From assembly GCF_018785315.1 (NCBI RefSeq), contig NZ_WQPN01000017.1:40641-104640 (forward strand): DNA of 64,000 bases, in the 5' to 3' direction. Source of the stretch: Clostridium sp. MCC353 (lineage in GTDB: Bacteria; Bacillota; Clostridia; Lachnospirales; Lachnospiraceae). Each line of letters begins with the position of its first letter. Position 1 is the first letter of the stretch. Below the pieces are notes generated by a model. It saw only the letters and a list, made by a program, of their open reading frames with translations. It was not told where the DNA came from and did not search any database. This document shows positions 23,869-32,625 of the stretch, piece after piece. Position numbers and translations under genes: made by a program.

Positions 23869-25071
23869 TTGAGAGTTAGGATACGCTGCATAAGCATCGC
23901 CCTGGCTGCAGTTCTGGCGGTTACTCCAGTGATACCGGTTTATGCGACGAAAACCGGGGTGGAGGATGCCAAGAAAAAGGTGGATTCCCTGGAAGAGGAA
24001 AAGAAAAAGGTGGAAAGCACCCTTAAAAACCTGGAAGGACTGAAAGCGGACACGGCGGCTTATGTGAAAAAGCTGGACAGCAGCCTGGAATCATTAAACC
24101 GGGAATTGACGGCATTAGAGGGACAGATCGCTGAAAAGGAAAACGACATATCCATTGCACAGGGTCAACTGGAAACCGCAAAAGAGGTGGAAAGCAGCCA
24201 GTATGAATCCATGAAACTGCGGATTAAGTATATGTATGAGAAAGGTGACACAAACTATATTGACATGCTTTTGCAGGCTGAGGATTTATCGGAGCTTTTA
24301 AACCGGGCGGAATACATCAGTAAAATTTCGGAATATGACCGTAAGATGCTGGATCAGTATGTGGATACAAAAGAAGAGATTGCTTCCAAGGAACAGCAGT
24401 TGGAAGTAGAGCATGAACAACTGGTAGATATGCAGATTTCCACCCAGGCGAAGCAGGCATCGGTGGAACAGCTTATGAATGAAAAAACAAAAGAATTGAA
24501 AAGCTATGAAAGCAGAATCGCCTCTGCCGAGACTGAGTTAACTGAGTACGAAAAGGATATTAAGGCTCAGGAAGATCAGATTAAAAAGATGGAGGCGGAG
24601 ATCAAGCGGAAAGAGGAGGAAGCCCGGAAAGCGGCGGAAGCGGCAGGTAAAAAGTATAATACTGTCAGTATTGGGAATATTAAGTTTATATGGCCCTGTC
24701 CGTCCAGCAGCCGTGTGACCTCACCCTTTGGCGGAAGGAGTTCACCTACGGAAGGAGCGTCGTCCAATCATCAGGGAATGGACATCGGAGCCTCCTCAGG
24801 AAGCAATATCATAGCGGCAGCAGCTGGTGAAGTGATCATTTCTACATACAGCTATTCTGCCGGCAATTATATTATGATAAATCATGGCGGAGGTGTTTAC
24901 ACCGTTTACATGCACTGTTCCCAGCTCCTTGCCTCTAAGGGCGATAAAGTGACGCAGGGGCAGGTAATAGCAAAAGTTGGGTCAACCGGTTATTCAACGG
25001 GACCTCACCTGCATTTTGGAATCCGGGTAAATGGATCTTATGTGAATCCGGCTAATTATGTAAGTCCGTAA
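23869..25071 (+). CDS. PcsB/EnvC-like coiled-coil M23 peptidoglycan hydrolase
   Basis: A 400-residue exported protein. A signal peptide ends near PVYATK. Residues about 28-260 form a long charged coiled coil, and the last 130 form an M23/LytM peptidase with zinc motifs NHQGMDIGA and HLHFG. It is the likely FtsEX-activated septal hydrolase or activator; both His/Asp and HxH are present, so it is probably active itself. It uses a TTG start at 23869, preceded by AGGAGGAAA. No alternative ATG exists near the signal peptide. Confidence 0.87.
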   Translation: MRVRIRCISIALAAVLAVTPVIPVYATKTGVEDAKKKVDSLEEEKKKVESTLKNLEGLKADTAAYVKKLDSSLESLNRELTALEGQIAEKENDISIAQGQLETAKEVESSQYESMKLRIKYMYEKGDTNYIDMLLQAEDLSELLNRAEYISKISEYDRKMLDQYVDTKEEIASKEQQLEVEHEQLVDMQISTQAKQASVEQLMNEKTKELKSYESRIASAETELTEYEKDIKAQEDQIKKMEAEIKRKEEEARKAAEAAGKKYNTVSIGNIKFIWPCPSSSRVTSPFGGRSSPTEGASSNHQGMDIGASSGSNIIAAAAGEVIISTYSYSAGNYIMINHGGGVYTVYMHCSQLLASKGDKVTQGQVIAKVGSTGYSTGPHLHFGIRVNGSYVNPANYVSP

Positions 25072-25092
25072 CGGATAGATAGGAGACTAGTT

Positions 25093-26355
25093 GTGGAAAA
25101 CAAGAATAAATTTTGGAAGGGCGCCCTGGTCGGCGCGCTTGTTACAGCATTTACAGGATTGATTGTGGTTCTGTTTTCAGCGGGAATTTTCCTGTTTGGA
25201 AAAAAGGTTATCGATAACCAGGTACAGACGCAAAGGGTGGAAACCGGGGGCTCCTCAGAAGAAGGAAATCTTGATTTTGACAGAATTGAGGATAAGATGG
25301 ATCTGATTCAACAGATTATTGAAAAATATTATCTGTTTGACGAAGATCCTGATAAGGTGGAAGCCGGCATTTATACAGGTATGATGTATGGTCTGGATGA
25401 TCCGTATTCTGTCTATTATACCAAGGAAAATTTTGATAAGCTGATGGAAGATACGGAAGGTGTCTACTGCGGGATCGGAGCGATGGTATCTCAAAACCGT
25501 TCTACCGGAATTATCAGTGCAATCCGGGTGTTTGAGGGCGCGCCCAGTTTTGAGGCCGGGATGCTGCCGGGAGATATCCTGTACAGTGTAGACGGCACAG
25601 AAGTGACCGGTATGGATCTGGATCTTTTGGTGGGAACTTACATCAAGGGAGAAGAAGGGACAGAAGTACAGATCACGGTTTTACGCGGGGAAAGCGGTGA
25701 TAAGATTGATCTGACTATGGAACGCCGTCAGGTTGAAGTTCCTACGGTAGAACATCAGATGCTGGAAGACAATGTGGGATATATTTATGTTCTTCAGTTC
25801 GATACCATAACGGCAAAACAGTTTAAAGAGGCCATTGACGATCTGGAAAGCAAAGGCATGGAGAAGTTAGTGGTAGATTTACGGGATAATCCCGGAGGCG
25901 TGCTGGATGCGGTTGTGGAAATGATGGATTATGTGCTGCCGGATGATCAGCTCCTTGTCTATACGGAAGACCGGAATGGAGACGGTGATAGATATTCTTC
26001 CGAAGATGGGCATCAGTTGGATATTCCAATGGCAGTTTTGGTAAACGGCAATTCAGCCAGCGCATCTGAGGTATTTACCGGAGCTGTTAAGGATCATGAC
26101 TGGGCAATCATCGTGGGAACCCAGACATTTGGAAAAGGCATTGTACAGAACCTGATTCCTTTGGGAGACGGAACCGCCATTAAACTGACCACTTCCCATT
26201 ACTTTACACCGAATGGTTTTGACCTTCACGGAAAAGGTATAGAGCCGGATGTGGTGGTGGAAGTGGATGAAGCTTTAAAAGGTAAGGCGGTAATTCCTCT
26301 GGAGGAGGATAATCAGCTTCAGGCGGCGATTGATGCGTTGAATGAGGAAGAATAG
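25093..26355 (+). CDS. S41 family C-terminal processing peptidase (CtpA/CtpB type)
   Basis: A 420-residue membrane-anchored protease: N-terminal TM helix (about residues 10-37), PDZ domain (IRVFEGAPSFEAGMLPGDIL), and S41 catalytic core with LRDNPGGVL, the nucleophile segment NGNSASASE and the general-base Lys in FGKGIVQ. It starts at GTG 25093 after AGGAGA. Genome context with FtsEX and an M23 hydrolase points to processing or turnover of cell-wall enzymes, which is inference. Confidence 0.9.
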   Translation: MENKNKFWKGALVGALVTAFTGLIVVLFSAGIFLFGKKVIDNQVQTQRVETGGSSEEGNLDFDRIEDKMDLIQQIIEKYYLFDEDPDKVEAGIYTGMMYGLDDPYSVYYTKENFDKLMEDTEGVYCGIGAMVSQNRSTGIISAIRVFEGAPSFEAGMLPGDILYSVDGTEVTGMDLDLLVGTYIKGEEGTEVQITVLRGESGDKIDLTMERRQVEVPTVEHQMLEDNVGYIYVLQFDTITAKQFKEAIDDLESKGMEKLVVDLRDNPGGVLDAVVEMMDYVLPDDQLLVYTEDRNGDGDRYSSEDGHQLDIPMAVLVNGNSASASEVFTGAVKDHDWAIIVGTQTFGKGIVQNLIPLGDGTAIKLTTSHYFTPNGFDLHGKGIEPDVVVEVDEALKGKAVIPLEEDNQLQAAIDALNEEE

Positions 26356-26471
26356 TGGAAGTTTAGAAGAAGAATATAAATGCGCGATAGATGACTGACA
26401 GATCAAGAGATAGTAGAGGTTGGAAGAACAACGGAAAAGTGATCGAAATTCGTGAGAAGCGCGGTAATAGA

Positions 26472-26527
26472 AAAATACAGCGCGGACTGCGGGGAAGAAA
26501 ATACCTGCAGCCCGCGCTGTATTTTGA
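26472..26527. terminator. Bidirectional terminator between convergent genes
   Basis: AAAATACAGCGCGG pairs with CCGCGCTGTATTTT, with an inner CTGC/GCAG helix. A-tract and T-tract on either side let it serve both the protease gene and the convergent threonine aldolase gene. Confidence 0.85.
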
Positions 26528-26537
26528 TTATTAAAGG

Positions 26538-27572
26538 TTATTTGACAGTCAGCTCTTTTAAATCATTGATAAAACTATGAACGGCCTCTTCTTTTGTAGC
26601 CCATGAGGTTACCAGGCGGACTACGCTGTGGGAATCATCGAGTTTTTCCTGAATGGAGAACAGGTAATTCCGGCTCAATTTATCGATCAGGCTGTCCGGG
26701 AATACGGGGAAAAGCTGGTTAGTCATGGAAGCCGACGCAAACGGATAGCCCAACTGGGAGATGCCGCTTCGCAGGATGGAGGCCATATGATTGGAGTGAG
26801 CAGCCATGTCATAGAATAAGTTGTTCTGGAACAGCTCTTCAAACTGAATGGACAATAGCCAGCCTTTTGCAAGCATGGCGCCTCTCTGTTTGATCATATA
26901 GCGGAAATCTGGTTTTAAATCAGGATGGCAGATTACAAGAGCTTCTCCGAATAAGGCTCCGTTTTTGGTTCCTCCAATATAAAATACATCGGTCAGGCGG
27001 GCGATATCTGCTAAAGTCAGGTCATTGACAGGGCTTGTGAGGGCGGCTCCCATACGCGCTCCGTCCATGAACAGATACAAGTCCTTTTGTCTGCAAAGGT
27101 GATGAATCGCTTCCAGTTCTGCTTTGGTGTATTGAGTGCCGATTTCAGTGCTGTTGGAAATATATACCATTTTGGGCTGTACCATGTGTTCGTCTGTGTG
27201 CATGGAAACTGCTTCTTGTATTAAAGCCGGCGTCAGTTTACCGTCTTCTGTCTTCATGGCGATCACTTTATGGCCGGTAGCCTCAATCGCACCGGTTTCA
27301 TGGACATTGATATGGCCTGTAACCGCGGAAATAACAGCCTGGTATGGGCGCAGGGCAGTTGATATGGTAATCAGATTGGTCTGCGTCCCGCCAACGATAC
27401 AATGGATATCCACGTCATCTCTCTGTATTTCTTTTTTTATCAGTTCTTTCGCACGGGGGCTGTGTTCGTCATCCATGCTGTAACCGTTGTGCTGCACCAG
27501 ATTGGAATTGATCAGTGCTTCCAGGATTTTTGGATGAGCGCCTTCGCTGTAATCATTATTGAAACTGTACAT
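26538..27572 (-). CDS. ltaE: Low-specificity L-threonine aldolase
   Basis: A 344-residue PLP enzyme that cleaves threonine or allo-threonine to glycine and acetaldehyde. It has the start FNNDYSEGAHPKIL, the HINVHETGAIEATGHK region, FMDGARMGAAL and the PLP Lys in YIGGTKNGALFGEA. ATG 27572 is preceded by AGGGAGG on the minus strand; a longer ORF reading adds 14 residues without a ribosome binding site. It is convergent with the S41 protease gene. Confidence 0.87.
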   Translation of the reverse strand: MYSFNNDYSEGAHPKILEALINSNLVQHNGYSMDDEHSPRAKELIKKEIQRDDVDIHCIVGGTQTNLITISTALRPYQAVISAVTGHINVHETGAIEATGHKVIAMKTEDGKLTPALIQEAVSMHTDEHMVQPKMVYISNSTEIGTQYTKAELEAIHHLCRQKDLYLFMDGARMGAALTSPVNDLTLADIARLTDVFYIGGTKNGALFGEALVICHPDLKPDFRYMIKQRGAMLAKGWLLSIQFEELFQNNLFYDMAAHSNHMASILRSGISQLGYPFASASMTNQLFPVFPDSLIDKLSRNYLFSIQEKLDDSHSVVRLVTSWATKEEAVHSFINDLKELTVK

Positions 27573-27666
27573 GTCTGTATCCTCCCTAAATTTGACAATA
27601 TCAACAATAATCATATAACAAAATATTGGGAAAGTCCATAGAGGGAAAAGTTAGTTTTGCATTAAA

Positions 27667-27760
27667 GTAAAGGGTGAAGGGATTTTCGAAAATGCCTTGG
27701 CCCTTTAAAGTAAAAGGTGAAGGGATTTTCGAAAATCCCTTGAGGGTTTATGTAAAAAAA
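27667..27760 (+). repeat. Two units of the 43-bp dispersed repeat
   Basis: Two copies start near 27667 and 27711, closely matching the array at 14927-15140. The second contains the perfect 18-bp palindrome GGGATTTTCGAAAATCCC and ends in TGTAAAAAAA, exactly like the other array. It lies between the divergent aldolase and EAL genes. Confidence 0.82.
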
Positions 27761-27789
27761 GTTACAAAATACGAAAAATAAAATACATA

Positions 27790-27818
27790 TTGCGGTTTAA
27801 TGTTACTTATTTTATTAT
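27790..27818 (+). promoter_or_regulatory. Promoter of the EAL protein gene
   Basis: TTGCGG (27790-27795), a 17-base spacer and TATTAT (27813-27818) lie 30 bases before the start and just after the two 43-bp units. Confidence 0.5.
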
Positions 27819-27847
27819 AGTAATATAAATAAGTAAGGAGCGCAATT

Positions 27848-29818
27848 ATGTTTAGCTGGTCAATAATTACGGAAGTTGTCGCATTTTTATTGATTTTCGT
27901 ACTTATCTTAAACCTTTCATTTTCTAAACGCACGCTCACGCCTATTGTTAAATGGTTTTGGGCGGGGCTTATTAGCGCGGCCATTTCCATTATATGGAAT
28001 ATACTCTGTGTCTTTTTGCTGCGGAGCAAAGATCAGGTTCCGCGTTCATTAAATATTTTTATGAATACGGGATATTTTATTCTGATCGTGTTAACCTGCA
28101 GTATCATCGCTATGTATCTGTTTGAGAAGATGCTGGAGCACGTTTATGATAAACATTGTATTAAGCGGGCCAGATTTCTGTTGGTTTTGCTGACTTCCTC
28201 CTATTTTGTGCTCACTCTTGTAAATCTGAAGACTGGTTTTCTGTTTTGGTTTGATGAAGGGGGGAATTACTGCCGCGGAATATTCAATGGTATTGGATAT
28301 TGGATTATGCTGGCTGAGTTTGCCCTTTTATCGTTCTGTTATTTTAAACACCATGCCAGCGTCAGTAAAGATATGATGCATGTGATGCGGACCGTTCCAC
28401 CTGTCATTTTATTAATTGTTATAATACAACTGCGCAACCCGGAAACACTGTTAAATGGGACGATAATAGCGTTTACGGAAGTGATCCTGTTTGTGAGTTT
28501 TTATAATCAGAAACGGGATACGGACAGTGTGACTGGTTTGGGTAACAGGTACAGCTTCTTTTCGGAATTGAATTTAAAGATTAAGAGAAGGCAGGAATTT
28601 CAGATCATTTTAATCTCACTTGCTGATTTCGGGGTGATTAACTGCAGGTATGGGCATCAGATGGGGGATGAATTCCTGTATTCGGTGGCGGACTGGCTGG
28701 ATAAGACGTTTAAGCAGGCGGCTGCATTCCGGTATGTAGGGGTGACCTATGCTGTTATGCTGCCCTATACAGGCTGGGAACAGGCCGAAATCTGCAGACA
28801 GCGCCTGATCAAGCGGTTTCAAGAACCGTGGGAGATTGCCGGGAAGGTAGAGGTGCTTCCGGCTGCGTTCGGAGATTTTATCTATTCCAGGAATGGAATT
28901 GATGCAAACCAGGTAATCGAGGTGTTGGACTATATCATGTCTTTGGCAAAGCGTTCTGCCCACAAATGGGTCCGGTTTGATGATGTGGTGGCTGAAAAAC
29001 TGCTGAGATACCGTCGGGTTGCGGATTGCCTCAGAAAAGCGGTAGCAGACGGGGCGTTGGAAGTCTGGTATCAGCCTGTATACAGCCGCAGGGAACAACG
29101 CTTTTTGTCTGCGGAAGCTTTAGTGAGAATGAAAGATGAAGAAGGTTCGTTTGTGTCCCCGTCAGAATTCATTCCGATTGCTGAGGAGATCGGTTTGGTT
29201 GATAGGATATTCTGGTTTGTGTTGGAGGAGGTCTGCGGCTTTTTAAAGGCTGATAAAAGCCTGCCTCTTAAATCCATTTCGGTTAATTTGTCCATGCCTC
29301 AGTTTGAAGATCCCCGGCTTTTAGAGAAGGTGAGGGATCTGATTGACAGATATGGGATACCCATTGAGCGGATTAAATTCGAAATCACTGAGAGAGAAAT
29401 TTCAGATGACGCCGCAATGGCTGGAGAGACGGTCCGTCGCATGGTTAAAGAGGGATTTTGCTTTTATCTGGATGATTTCGGGACAGGATATTCGAACTTC
29501 TCATCCGTTGCACAGTTTAATTTTGAATGCGTTAAGCTTGATAAAAGCCTGGTTGATGTGGTTCAGAGTGATCAAAAGAGTTACAAATTGATACAAGGGC
29601 TGGTTAGGCTGTTCCATGGATTGGGGATACAGGTGATAGCGGAAGGAACGGAGACCAGAGAACAGGTGGAGTGCCTGATGGATCTGGACGCAGACCAGAT
29701 ACAGGGGTATTATTACGCAAAACCGATGCCAGGGGAGCGGCTGAGGGAGGTTTTAGAGCAGCAGGTGCAGGATAGGGAAGATGAGGGGAGAGAGTTATCC
29801 GGTATGGACGATGTATAA
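27848..29818 (+). CDS. Membrane c-di-GMP phosphodiesterase (degenerate GGDEF plus EAL)
   Basis: A 656-residue signalling protein. Residues 1-220 contain about seven membrane helices, about 225-385 a GGDEF-fold domain, and 390-640 an EAL domain. The diguanylate cyclase motif is lost (YVGVTYAVML where RxGGDEF should be). The EAL domain keeps EAL (Glu423 in SAEALVRM), DDFGTGYSN and EGTE, so it should hydrolyse c-di-GMP, possibly gated by the cyclase-like domain. AAGGAG precedes the ATG. It is a single-gene unit. Confidence 0.85.
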   Translation: MFSWSIITEVVAFLLIFVLILNLSFSKRTLTPIVKWFWAGLISAAISIIWNILCVFLLRSKDQVPRSLNIFMNTGYFILIVLTCSIIAMYLFEKMLEHVYDKHCIKRARFLLVLLTSSYFVLTLVNLKTGFLFWFDEGGNYCRGIFNGIGYWIMLAEFALLSFCYFKHHASVSKDMMHVMRTVPPVILLIVIIQLRNPETLLNGTIIAFTEVILFVSFYNQKRDTDSVTGLGNRYSFFSELNLKIKRRQEFQIILISLADFGVINCRYGHQMGDEFLYSVADWLDKTFKQAAAFRYVGVTYAVMLPYTGWEQAEICRQRLIKRFQEPWEIAGKVEVLPAAFGDFIYSRNGIDANQVIEVLDYIMSLAKRSAHKWVRFDDVVAEKLLRYRRVADCLRKAVADGALEVWYQPVYSRREQRFLSAEALVRMKDEEGSFVSPSEFIPIAEEIGLVDRIFWFVLEEVCGFLKADKSLPLKSISVNLSMPQFEDPRLLEKVRDLIDRYGIPIERIKFEITEREISDDAAMAGETVRRMVKEGFCFYLDDFGTGYSNFSSVAQFNFECVKLDKSLVDVVQSDQKSYKLIQGLVRLFHGLGIQVIAEGTETREQVECLMDLDADQIQGYYYAKPMPGERLREVLEQQVQDREDEGRELSGMDDV

Positions 29819-29833
29819 TCGTTTGTGCCGGAT

Positions 29834-29961
29834 TTTTTATTTCATATGAAAGTTCGTCCTATGAAATAAAAAGCCCACCGTGCAGGAACGCACTACGGCG
29901 GAAAGGAAATATGCCGCTGAAGCGGCCCGCCGCAGGCGGAGAATCCCGTGAACAGGATTCT
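29834..29961 (+). terminator. Hairpins after the EAL gene
   Basis: Two structures lie here. One is a 12-bp inverted repeat (TTTTTATTTCAT, 29834-29845, with 29861-29872) that could terminate on either strand. The other is AGAATCC (29940-29946) pairing with GGATTCT (29955-29961), followed by TTCTTGTT. Confidence 0.6.
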
Positions 29962-30037
29962 TTCTTGTTATAATGGGATGTTTCGTTTTAGTAATTGAAA
30001 CAGTGGATATGCTATTAGTGGCAGGTTTTAATGACAG

Positions 30038-30049
30038 GAACAAATGTTC
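30038..30049. promoter_or_regulatory. LexA (SOS) box upstream of uvrB
   Basis: GAACAAATGTTC is a perfect GAAC-N4-GTTC palindrome, the Gram-positive LexA/DinR operator. It lies 12 bases before the -35 of the uvrB promoter, so uvrB should be induced by DNA damage. Confidence 0.8.
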
Positions 30050-30060
30050 TGGATTGTGTC

Positions 30061-30089
30061 TATACATTTTATTTAAGCTATGCTATAAT
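30061..30089 (+). promoter_or_regulatory. uvrB promoter
   Basis: TATACA (30061-30066), a 17-base spacer and an extended -10 TGCTATAAT (TATAAT at 30084-30089). The transcript would have an untranslated leader of about 210 bases. Confidence 0.65.
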
Positions 30090-30197
30090 TTTTATTAAAC
30101 TTAGAATAGAGAGAAAATCAAACTGGTGGATTATATACGGAAGAGACGTTAAAGCAGTAAATGATATGTTTTATCAGCAGCTAATTTCTGAAATCTG

Positions 30198-30276
30198 AAA
30201 GTACGCCTATTAGGCAGATACCCGAATACCTGATTTGAAATATTTTACGAATTTCTGCCTAATAGATGTACTTTTT
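30198..30276 (+). terminator. Terminator-like hairpin in the uvrB leader
   Basis: AAAGTAC plus CTATTAGGCAGA (30198-30218) pairs with TCTGCCTAATAG plus GTACTTT (30254-30274) across a 35-base loop, then TTTT. It ends 30 bases before the uvrB ATG and after the promoter, so it may be an attenuator or a terminator for upstream readthrough. Confidence 0.65.
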
Positions 30277-30306
30277 ATCGGGTTACCAAGGAGGTAAAAA
30301 CACATT

Positions 30307-32289
30307 ATGGAATTCAAACTACATTCAGAATATCAGCCCACCGGCGACCAGCCGCAGGCTATCGAAGCCCTGGTCAAAGGCTTCAAGGAAGGCAATCAAT
30401 TTGAGACTTTGCTGGGGGTTACAGGTTCGGGAAAAACCTTCACCATGGCCAACGTCATCCAGCAATTACAGAAACCAACCCTCATCATCGCCCACAATAA
30501 AACCCTGGCCGCCCAGCTCTACGGAGAGTTCAAAGAATTCTTTCCCGAGAATGCGGTGGAGTATTTTGTGAGCTATTACGACTACTACCAACCCGAAGCC
30601 TACGTACCATCCACTGATACCTATATAGAAAAAGATTCCGCCATCAACGATGAAATCGATAAGCTCCGCCATTCCGCCACAGCGGCGCTGTCGGAGCGGA
30701 GCGATGTGATCATAGTGGCGTCTGTTTCCTGTATTTATGGATTGGGAAGTCCCATTGATTATCAGGAAATGGTGATTTCCCTTCGTCCGGGAATGGAAAA
30801 AGACAGGGATGAAGTGATTCATAAGCTGATCGATATCCAGTATACAAGAAATGACATGGATTTTCACCGGGGCACGTTCCGGGTTAGAGGAGATGTGATT
30901 GAGGTATTTCCTGCGTATTCAGGTTCAGAGGCGTACCGGATTGAATTTTTCGGGGATGAGGTGGACCGGATTACGGAAATTGACACACTGACCGGTGAAG
31001 CCAAGGCTCAGCTTAAACATGTGGCCCTTTATCCGGCGTCCCATTATGTTGTCCCTAAGGAGAAGATGGAACAGGCAGCCCAGAATATATTAGCGGAATT
31101 AAAGGAACAAGTGGCTTACTTTAAGAGTGAGGATAAATTGCTGGAGGCGCAGAGGATATCAGAAAGGACCAATTTCGATGTGGAGATGATGAAAGAAACT
31201 GGATTCTGTTCAGGCATTGAAAACTATTCCAGACACCTGACCGGTTCGGCTCCGGGAGAGCCGCCGTGTACTCTGATCGACTATTTTCCGGAAGAATTTT
31301 TAATTATTGTGGACGAGTCCCATATTACGCTGCCTCAGGTGAGAGGCATGTTTGCAGGCGACAGATCCAGAAAGACCACATTGGTAGAGTTTGGTTTCCG
31401 TCTGCCCTCCGCATTGGACAACCGTCCCCTTAATTTTGCGGAGTTCGAAAGCAAAATTGATCAGATGATGTTTGTATCAGCGACGCCTAATGTCTATGAG
31501 AAGGAACACGAACTGCTGAGGGTAGAGCAGATTATCCGCCCTACAGGGCTTTTGGATCCGGAAGTCATTGTTCGTCCGGTGGAAGGGCAAATTGATGATT
31601 TGATCTCTGAAGTGAATAAAGAGGTGGAGCAGAAGCATAAAGTGTTAATAACAACACTGACCAAGAGGATGGCGGAAGACCTGACCGACTACATGCGAGA
31701 AGTGGGAATCCGGGTAAAATATCTCCATTCTGATATTGATACTCTGGAACGTGCGGAGATCATCCGCGACATGCGCTTGGATGTGTTTGATGTTTTAGTG
31801 GGTATCAACCTTTTAAGAGAGGGGCTTGATATTCCGGAAATCACTCTTGTAGCGATTCTGGACGCGGATAAAGAAGGTTTTCTCCGTTCGGAGACTTCCC
31901 TCATTCAGACAATCGGGCGTGCGGCCAGAAACTCAGAGGGGCATGTAATCATGTACGCGGACAAGATTACAGATTCCATGAGAGTGGCCATCGAAGAAAC
32001 CAACAGAAGGCGCAGTATACAGCAAAAATATAACGAAGAACACGGAATCACACCAACTACCATTAAGAAAGCGGTCCGTGATCTGATCGCCATATCCAAA
32101 GCTGCCTCAGCTTCTGAGGATTCCTTCAAGAAGGATCCGGAATCCATGGATGCCAAGGAGCTTAATAAGCTGATTAAGGAACTGACTAAGAAGATGCATC
32201 AGGCGGCTGCCGAGCTCAATTTTGAAGAAGCGGCAATTCTCAGGGACCGTCTGGTAGAGGTGAAGAAAATGCTTTTAGAGTTAGAGTAA
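30307..32289 (+). CDS. uvrB: UvrABC system protein B
   Basis: A 660-residue excision-repair helicase-like subunit. It shows the family start [20 protein letters not shown], Walker [12 protein letters not shown], the beta-hairpin [24 protein letters not shown]-like VDESH, the helicase motifs around LREGLDIPE and QTIGRAARN, and the C-terminal UVR domain for UvrC contact. AAGGAGG precedes the ATG. uvrA is not adjacent; the gene has its own LexA-controlled promoter. Confidence 0.96.
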   Translation: MEFKLHSEYQPTGDQPQAIEALVKGFKEGNQFETLLGVTGSGKTFTMANVIQQLQKPTLIIAHNKTLAAQLYGEFKEFFPENAVEYFVSYYDYYQPEAYVPSTDTYIEKDSAINDEIDKLRHSATAALSERSDVIIVASVSCIYGLGSPIDYQEMVISLRPGMEKDRDEVIHKLIDIQYTRNDMDFHRGTFRVRGDVIEVFPAYSGSEAYRIEFFGDEVDRITEIDTLTGEAKAQLKHVALYPASHYVVPKEKMEQAAQNILAELKEQVAYFKSEDKLLEAQRISERTNFDVEMMKETGFCSGIENYSRHLTGSAPGEPPCTLIDYFPEEFLIIVDESHITLPQVRGMFAGDRSRKTTLVEFGFRLPSALDNRPLNFAEFESKIDQMMFVSATPNVYEKEHELLRVEQIIRPTGLLDPEVIVRPVEGQIDDLISEVNKEVEQKHKVLITTLTKRMAEDLTDYMREVGIRVKYLHSDIDTLERAEIIRDMRLDVFDVLVGINLLREGLDIPEITLVAILDADKEGFLRSETSLIQTIGRAARNSEGHVIMYADKITDSMRVAIEETNRRRSIQQKYNEEHGITPTTIKKAVRDLIAISKAASASEDSFKKDPESMDAKELNKLIKELTKKMHQAAAELNFEEAAILRDRLVEVKKMLLELE

Positions 32290-32296
32290 TAGCATA

Positions 32297-32325
32297 TTGA
32301 CAATAATTCTCAATAAAGGTATGAT
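32297..32325 (+). promoter_or_regulatory. feoAB promoter overlapped by a Fur box
   Basis: TTGACA (32297-32302), a 17-base spacer and TATGAT (32320-32325) form a near-consensus promoter. TGACAAT-A-ATTCTCA at 32298-32312 is a 7-1-7 inverted repeat that matches the Fur consensus TGATAATNATTATCA at all but two bases and covers the -35 element. Iron-bound Fur would block transcription. Confidence 0.75.
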
Positions 32326-32379
32326 TACTTTTAATCAGGATAATTAGCTTGTGCTAATTTCTGAAAAGGAGATTTAATC

Positions 32380-32625
32380 ATGAAGCTTCATGAGGGGACG
32401 ATCGGAACATCATACATTGTGAGGAGTATTCTCGTTGAAGATAAGATAACAAGGCGTCTTGAGGCCCTTGGCGTTAATGAACAGACGAAGATTATAATGA
32501 TGAATAAAAAAGGCAGCGGTACGGTGATTATAAAGGTGCGGGGCACCCGGCTGGCATTAGGAAGAAGAATCGCGGAGGGGATCGAAATAAAGGAGGCGCC
32601 GGAAGATGGAGCACAGAGACCATAA
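32380..32625 (+). CDS. feoA: Ferrous iron transport protein FeoA
   Basis: An 81-residue SH3-like protein that assists FeoB. It contains ITRRLEALGVNEQTKIIMMN and the C-terminal VRGTRLALGRRIAEGIEI typical of FeoA. AAAGGAG precedes the ATG. Its last 20 bases overlap feoB, so translation is coupled. Confidence 0.9.
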   Translation: MKLHEGTIGTSYIVRSILVEDKITRRLEALGVNEQTKIIMMNKKGSGTVIIKVRGTRLALGRRIAEGIEIKEAPEDGAQRP

